Source: Pseudomonas triclosanedens
Lineage (GTDB): Bacteria; Pseudomonadota; Gammaproteobacteria; Pseudomonadales; Pseudomonadaceae
Assembly: GCF_026686735.1 (NCBI RefSeq)
Contig: NZ_CP113432.1
Span: 1,302,001 to 1,366,000 of the forward strand
Direction: 5' to 3'
DNA length: 64,000 nt
Notes under the pieces: generated by a model
The model's input: only the letters and a program-made list of their open reading frames with translations
Databases searched by the model: none
What the model was told of the DNA's origin: nothing
Part shown: positions 62,229-64,000 of the stretch, one piece after another
Numbering within the stretch: position 1 is the first letter of the stretch
Layout: every line of letters begins with the position of its first letter
Position numbers and translations under genes: made by a program

Positions 62229-62261
62229 GAAGTCAATTTCCACTGGAAACGGAATAGAGCC
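62213..62261 (-). repeat. Right terminal inverted repeat of the ISL3 element
   Basis: These 49 bp are complementary to the left repeat and overlap the last codons of the transposase. They are followed by the second GATTTCAG copy. Confidence 0.95.
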
Positions 62262-63038
62262 GATTTCAGGCCCGGCGCATTCGCTGGAGGCCATTCGCGC
62301 AGCGCGGATTGAAGATGCCGCGACCAAGACCCTGGGCACGTTGATCGGACAACTGTTTGGTTCGTATGTCGTCACCGATGGAAATGGCGGCGAGGAACGC
62401 GACGACGATCTTCCTGGCGACGTGATTTCCTTTCGCACGCGCGTGCAACTGAGCCTGTCTGCGCAGGACTACGCCAAAACCCAGGCCGACCTCAAAGACC
62501 TGGTATCGCTGCGCAACACCCTGGTGCACCACTTCATCGACCAGCACGATCTATGGACCGTGGACGGGTGTCGCGCTGCACAGGACGAACTCGGTTCCGC
62601 CTACACGCGCATCGATCAACACTTTGAGCAGCTGCGCGGCTGGGCCGAGCACATGGATCAGGCGCGGCGCCTGGCAGCGGAGTTCGTCCAGTCGGATGTG
62701 TTCCACGACCTGGTGGTCAATGGCATCGCGCCGGACGGCACGGTGGACTGGCCGGCCGCCGGCATCGTTCGCGCGCTGCGCGAGGCCGCCGCGCAGTTGG
62801 CCGTCGAGGGCTGGACACCCATTGCCGCCGCTGGCCGCTGGATCGCGGACCAGCATCCCGAGCAGCTTCCAGCCAAGTACGGCTGCAGCAGTTGGCGGCA
62901 GGTGGTGCACGAGTGCCGCCTGTTCGAGCTTCGCTACCGTGAGGTGGAGGGGCAACGGGCCGCCTGGTACAGACCTCGCGAGGCATAGCCCCGCAACGCG
63001 GTCTCACCTCCGCGCGAGCCGCGAACAACTCCGCCGAG

Positions 63039-63075
63039 CTATCCCCAGGGGATAGCCGGCACACACAGCCTTCCG
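63039..63075. repeat. Copy 2 of the 37-bp repeat with the palindrome CTATCCCCAGGGGATAG
   Basis: The 17-bp palindrome (63039-63055) is identical to copy 1 at 60551, and the following 20 bp are 80% identical. It lies about 100 bp before the TIGR03761 gene, so both copies occupy equivalent leader positions. Confidence 0.65.
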
Positions 63076-63080
63076 TGCGG

Positions 63081-63113
63081 AACAAACCGGGCGCGCATGG
63101 GCTGCGGTTTGTT
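63081..63113. repeat. Inverted repeat AACAAACCG/CGGTTTGTT
   Basis: Perfect 9-bp arms are separated by 15 bases, 5 bp after copy 2 of the 37-bp repeat. Together they form a composite leader before the gene at 63177. Confidence 0.5.
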
Positions 63114-63176
63114 GACTGACAGCCTTCCGGCCGATGCCGATGCTGGCGACTCGCCCCTTCACCGCGAGTCGCTCCC

Positions 63177-63963
63177 ATGGCCAACGAACGCACAGAACCC
63201 CTGCAACTGAATCTCGGATCGCTGCGCAGCGCGATGTCGCTGACGCTGCACACGCACCACGCTTCGCGCATCTGGCACGGCCGCGCGCCGACCGAGGGGC
63301 GCCCCGGCATCATCGGTCTCAACGGCTTCATCGGCGCCATGAACAAGATGAAGCGCGGCGCCGAGCAGGACGACCCGTACTCGGATTGGTGGATGTTGCG
63401 GATCGAGGACAAGCTCGCCGACACCAAGACCCGTCTGCAGACCCTGCGAACAGGTGGATCAGGCCTTGGCCGACGTGCCAGCGGCGCTGTCCCTGGGCGA
63501 GAACATGAACATGCAGCCGGTTAAGCTGCCGCTGTTCGTGAACGCCCAGCTCGGCTTCATGGCGGTGTACCTGCTGGCTGACTACGACGACCTGGCGCGC
63601 AAACTCATCCTGGCGCACCACACGGCGCTGATCGACCGCAGCACCTTGGAGCGCTGGCTCAATGATGGTGCGCACGCGCTGCGCAGCCTGTTCTCGCTCG
63701 CCCAGCAGTACCGCTACTCGGGCACGACGCGCGACGACTTCGCGGCGAAGAACGCCGCGGCGCGAGCGGCGCTGGAGAAGTTCGGCGAGCTGCCGCAAGA
63801 CGTGCTGGAAGGCACGCGCCGCTCGCGCTTCGCGCCACCGATCGCGCGGCGGACGACCAAGCCCGGCACGCCGCCTGCTGCGCCCGCCATCGTGCCCGAT
63901 GCGCCGGCTCACACGGATGGCGCAGCCAATCCAGCGACGGGTAATGAGGGTGCTGACGCATGA
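63177..63963 (+). pseudogene. TIGR03761 (PFL_4669) family ICE protein, frameshifted
   Basis: The first frame runs MANERTEPLQLNLGSLRSAM to ADTKTRLQTLR (to about 63446). The remainder (VDQALADVPAALSLGENM onward) is in another frame. Reading CTGCGCGAACAGGTG instead of CTGCGAACAGGTG at about 63440-63455 would restore TLREQVDQALADVP, so a CG dinucleotide appears to be lost. The restored protein would be about 262 residues. The family is conserved in this ICE class and of unknown function. The deletion may be a real mutation or an assembly error. Confidence 0.78.
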
Positions 63964-64000
63964 CGGCATCGCCCCCATCGGTCACTCCACGCGCTTCGTG
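63960..64000 (+). CDS. Start of the next ICE gene (possibly DUF3158), cut by the window end
   Basis: An ATG at 63960 overlaps the preceding stop as ATGA and encodes MTASPPSVTPRAS before the window ends. In related ICEs a DUF3158 gene follows TIGR03761, so that identity is likely from synteny only. Confidence 0.45.
   Translation, partial: MTASPPSVTPRAS

Larger units (their letters stand above)
60817..62261 (+). mobile_element. ISL3-family insertion sequence (1445 bp)
   Basis: Perfect 49-bp terminal inverted repeats (60817-60865 and 62213-62261, starting GGCTCTATTCCGTTTCC) bound one transposase gene. The 8-bp target duplication GATTTCAG is intact at 60809-60816 and 62262-62269, which is the size expected for ISL3. 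Perfect repeats and duplication indicate a recent insertion. No passenger gene is present. Confidence 0.95.
60675..62988 (+). pseudogene. OST-HTH/LOTUS-domain-like ICE gene interrupted by an ISL3 element
   Basis: The 5' part (60675-60816) encodes MDMTTFPVTNALQPLQRDVQ to AHHEISG. The 3' part (62270-62988) continues with PAHSLEAIRAARIEDAATKT and ends WYRPREA. Removing the IS and one 8-bp target copy restores a 286-residue frame exactly. The C-terminal region (GIVRALREAAAQLAVEGW, QLPAKYGCSSWRQVVHE) has the shape of an OST-HTH/LOTUS RNA-binding domain. The middle part (LVSLRNTLVHHFIDQHDLW) is conserved in ICE relatives. The fragment after the IS has no natural start, so the gene is presumably inactive. 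Confidence 0.75.
52868..64000. mobile_element. Distal (maintenance) end of a second ICE of the same class, incomplete at the window edge
   Basis: To the right of the att site lie a two-gene cargo module and the standard maintenance order: hypothetical, AlpA, ParA, HicA-like, ParB, DUF2857, STY4528, LOTUS-type, TIGR03761, and a next gene overlapping the window end. This module normally occupies the end of these ICEs opposite to the integrase. Meeting an integrase end at one att site implies head-to-tail elements. Confidence 0.72.

Noticed and set aside
1..64000. CRISPR array
   Set aside because: No regularly spaced direct repeats of 25-40 bp and no cas genes were seen.

Overview
The window reads as high-GC gammaproteobacterial DNA, most likely a Pseudomonas of the P. 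aeruginosa / P. citronellolis / P. nitroreducens type. The assignment rests on the recC-recB-recD operon, the Cup-type chaperone-usher operon beside a Pvr/Rcs (Roc)-like signalling block, and a PAGI-2/ICEclc-type integrative element. No rRNA gene, intact tRNA gene or CRISPR array was found. Family names are recalled from memory; no search was run.

Chromosome (1-32463). A recCBD operon (238-9451) is followed by four signalling genes: a hybrid histidine kinase, a REC-EAL phosphodiesterase, a second hybrid kinase with an HPt domain, and a LuxR-type response regulator (9764-17888). Convergent to them is a five-gene fimbrial operon in the order subunit, chaperone, usher, adhesin, chaperone (24201 down to 18162). 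The gene content and order match the PvrSR/RcsCB-CupD locus known from the island PAPI-1. Divergent from the fimbrial operon is an ECF42-type sigma-factor neighbourhood (24434-28220) with a DGPF/YCII protein, an SRPBCC protein, a small CxxC membrane protein, a DUF899 protein and a SnoaL-like protein. A DUF3302/HlyD pair, a short-chain dehydrogenase and a gamma-glutamyl-GABA hydrolase-type amidotransferase follow.

First integrative element (about 32464-52867). The chromosome breaks off in the last codons of a GGDEF gene, which is joined directly to the middle of a conjugative ATPase gene. The right-hand part of a PAGI-2/ICEclc-type ICE follows: ATPase, DsbA-like protein, RadC, mating-pair proteins, MobH relaxase, XRE and LysR-like regulators, and a frameshifted tyrosine integrase. 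Two cargo modules sit in it: a three-gene HTH / N6-adenine methylase / PD-(D/E)xK nuclease island (36354-40458) and an AbiE toxin-antitoxin pair (45922-47593). The element ends at an 18-bp sequence matching the 3' end of a tRNA-Gly (52850-52867), but no tRNA body lies beyond it.

Second element (52868-64000, continuing past the window). This looks like the distal (maintenance) end of another ICE of the same class: a PIN-domain two-gene module, then an AlpA, ParA, HicA-like, ParB, DUF2857, STY4528, LOTUS, TIGR03761 cluster. The int-end/par-end junction at one att site suggests two elements in tandem. The LOTUS-type gene is split by an ISL3-family insertion sequence with perfect 49-bp terminal repeats and an 8-bp target duplication. 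The STY4528 replication-protein gene carries a consensus DnaA box, repeated CTTCGG/CCGAAG palindromes and an AT-rich patch, which together resemble an internal origin. Two copies of a 17-bp palindrome precede genes of this block.
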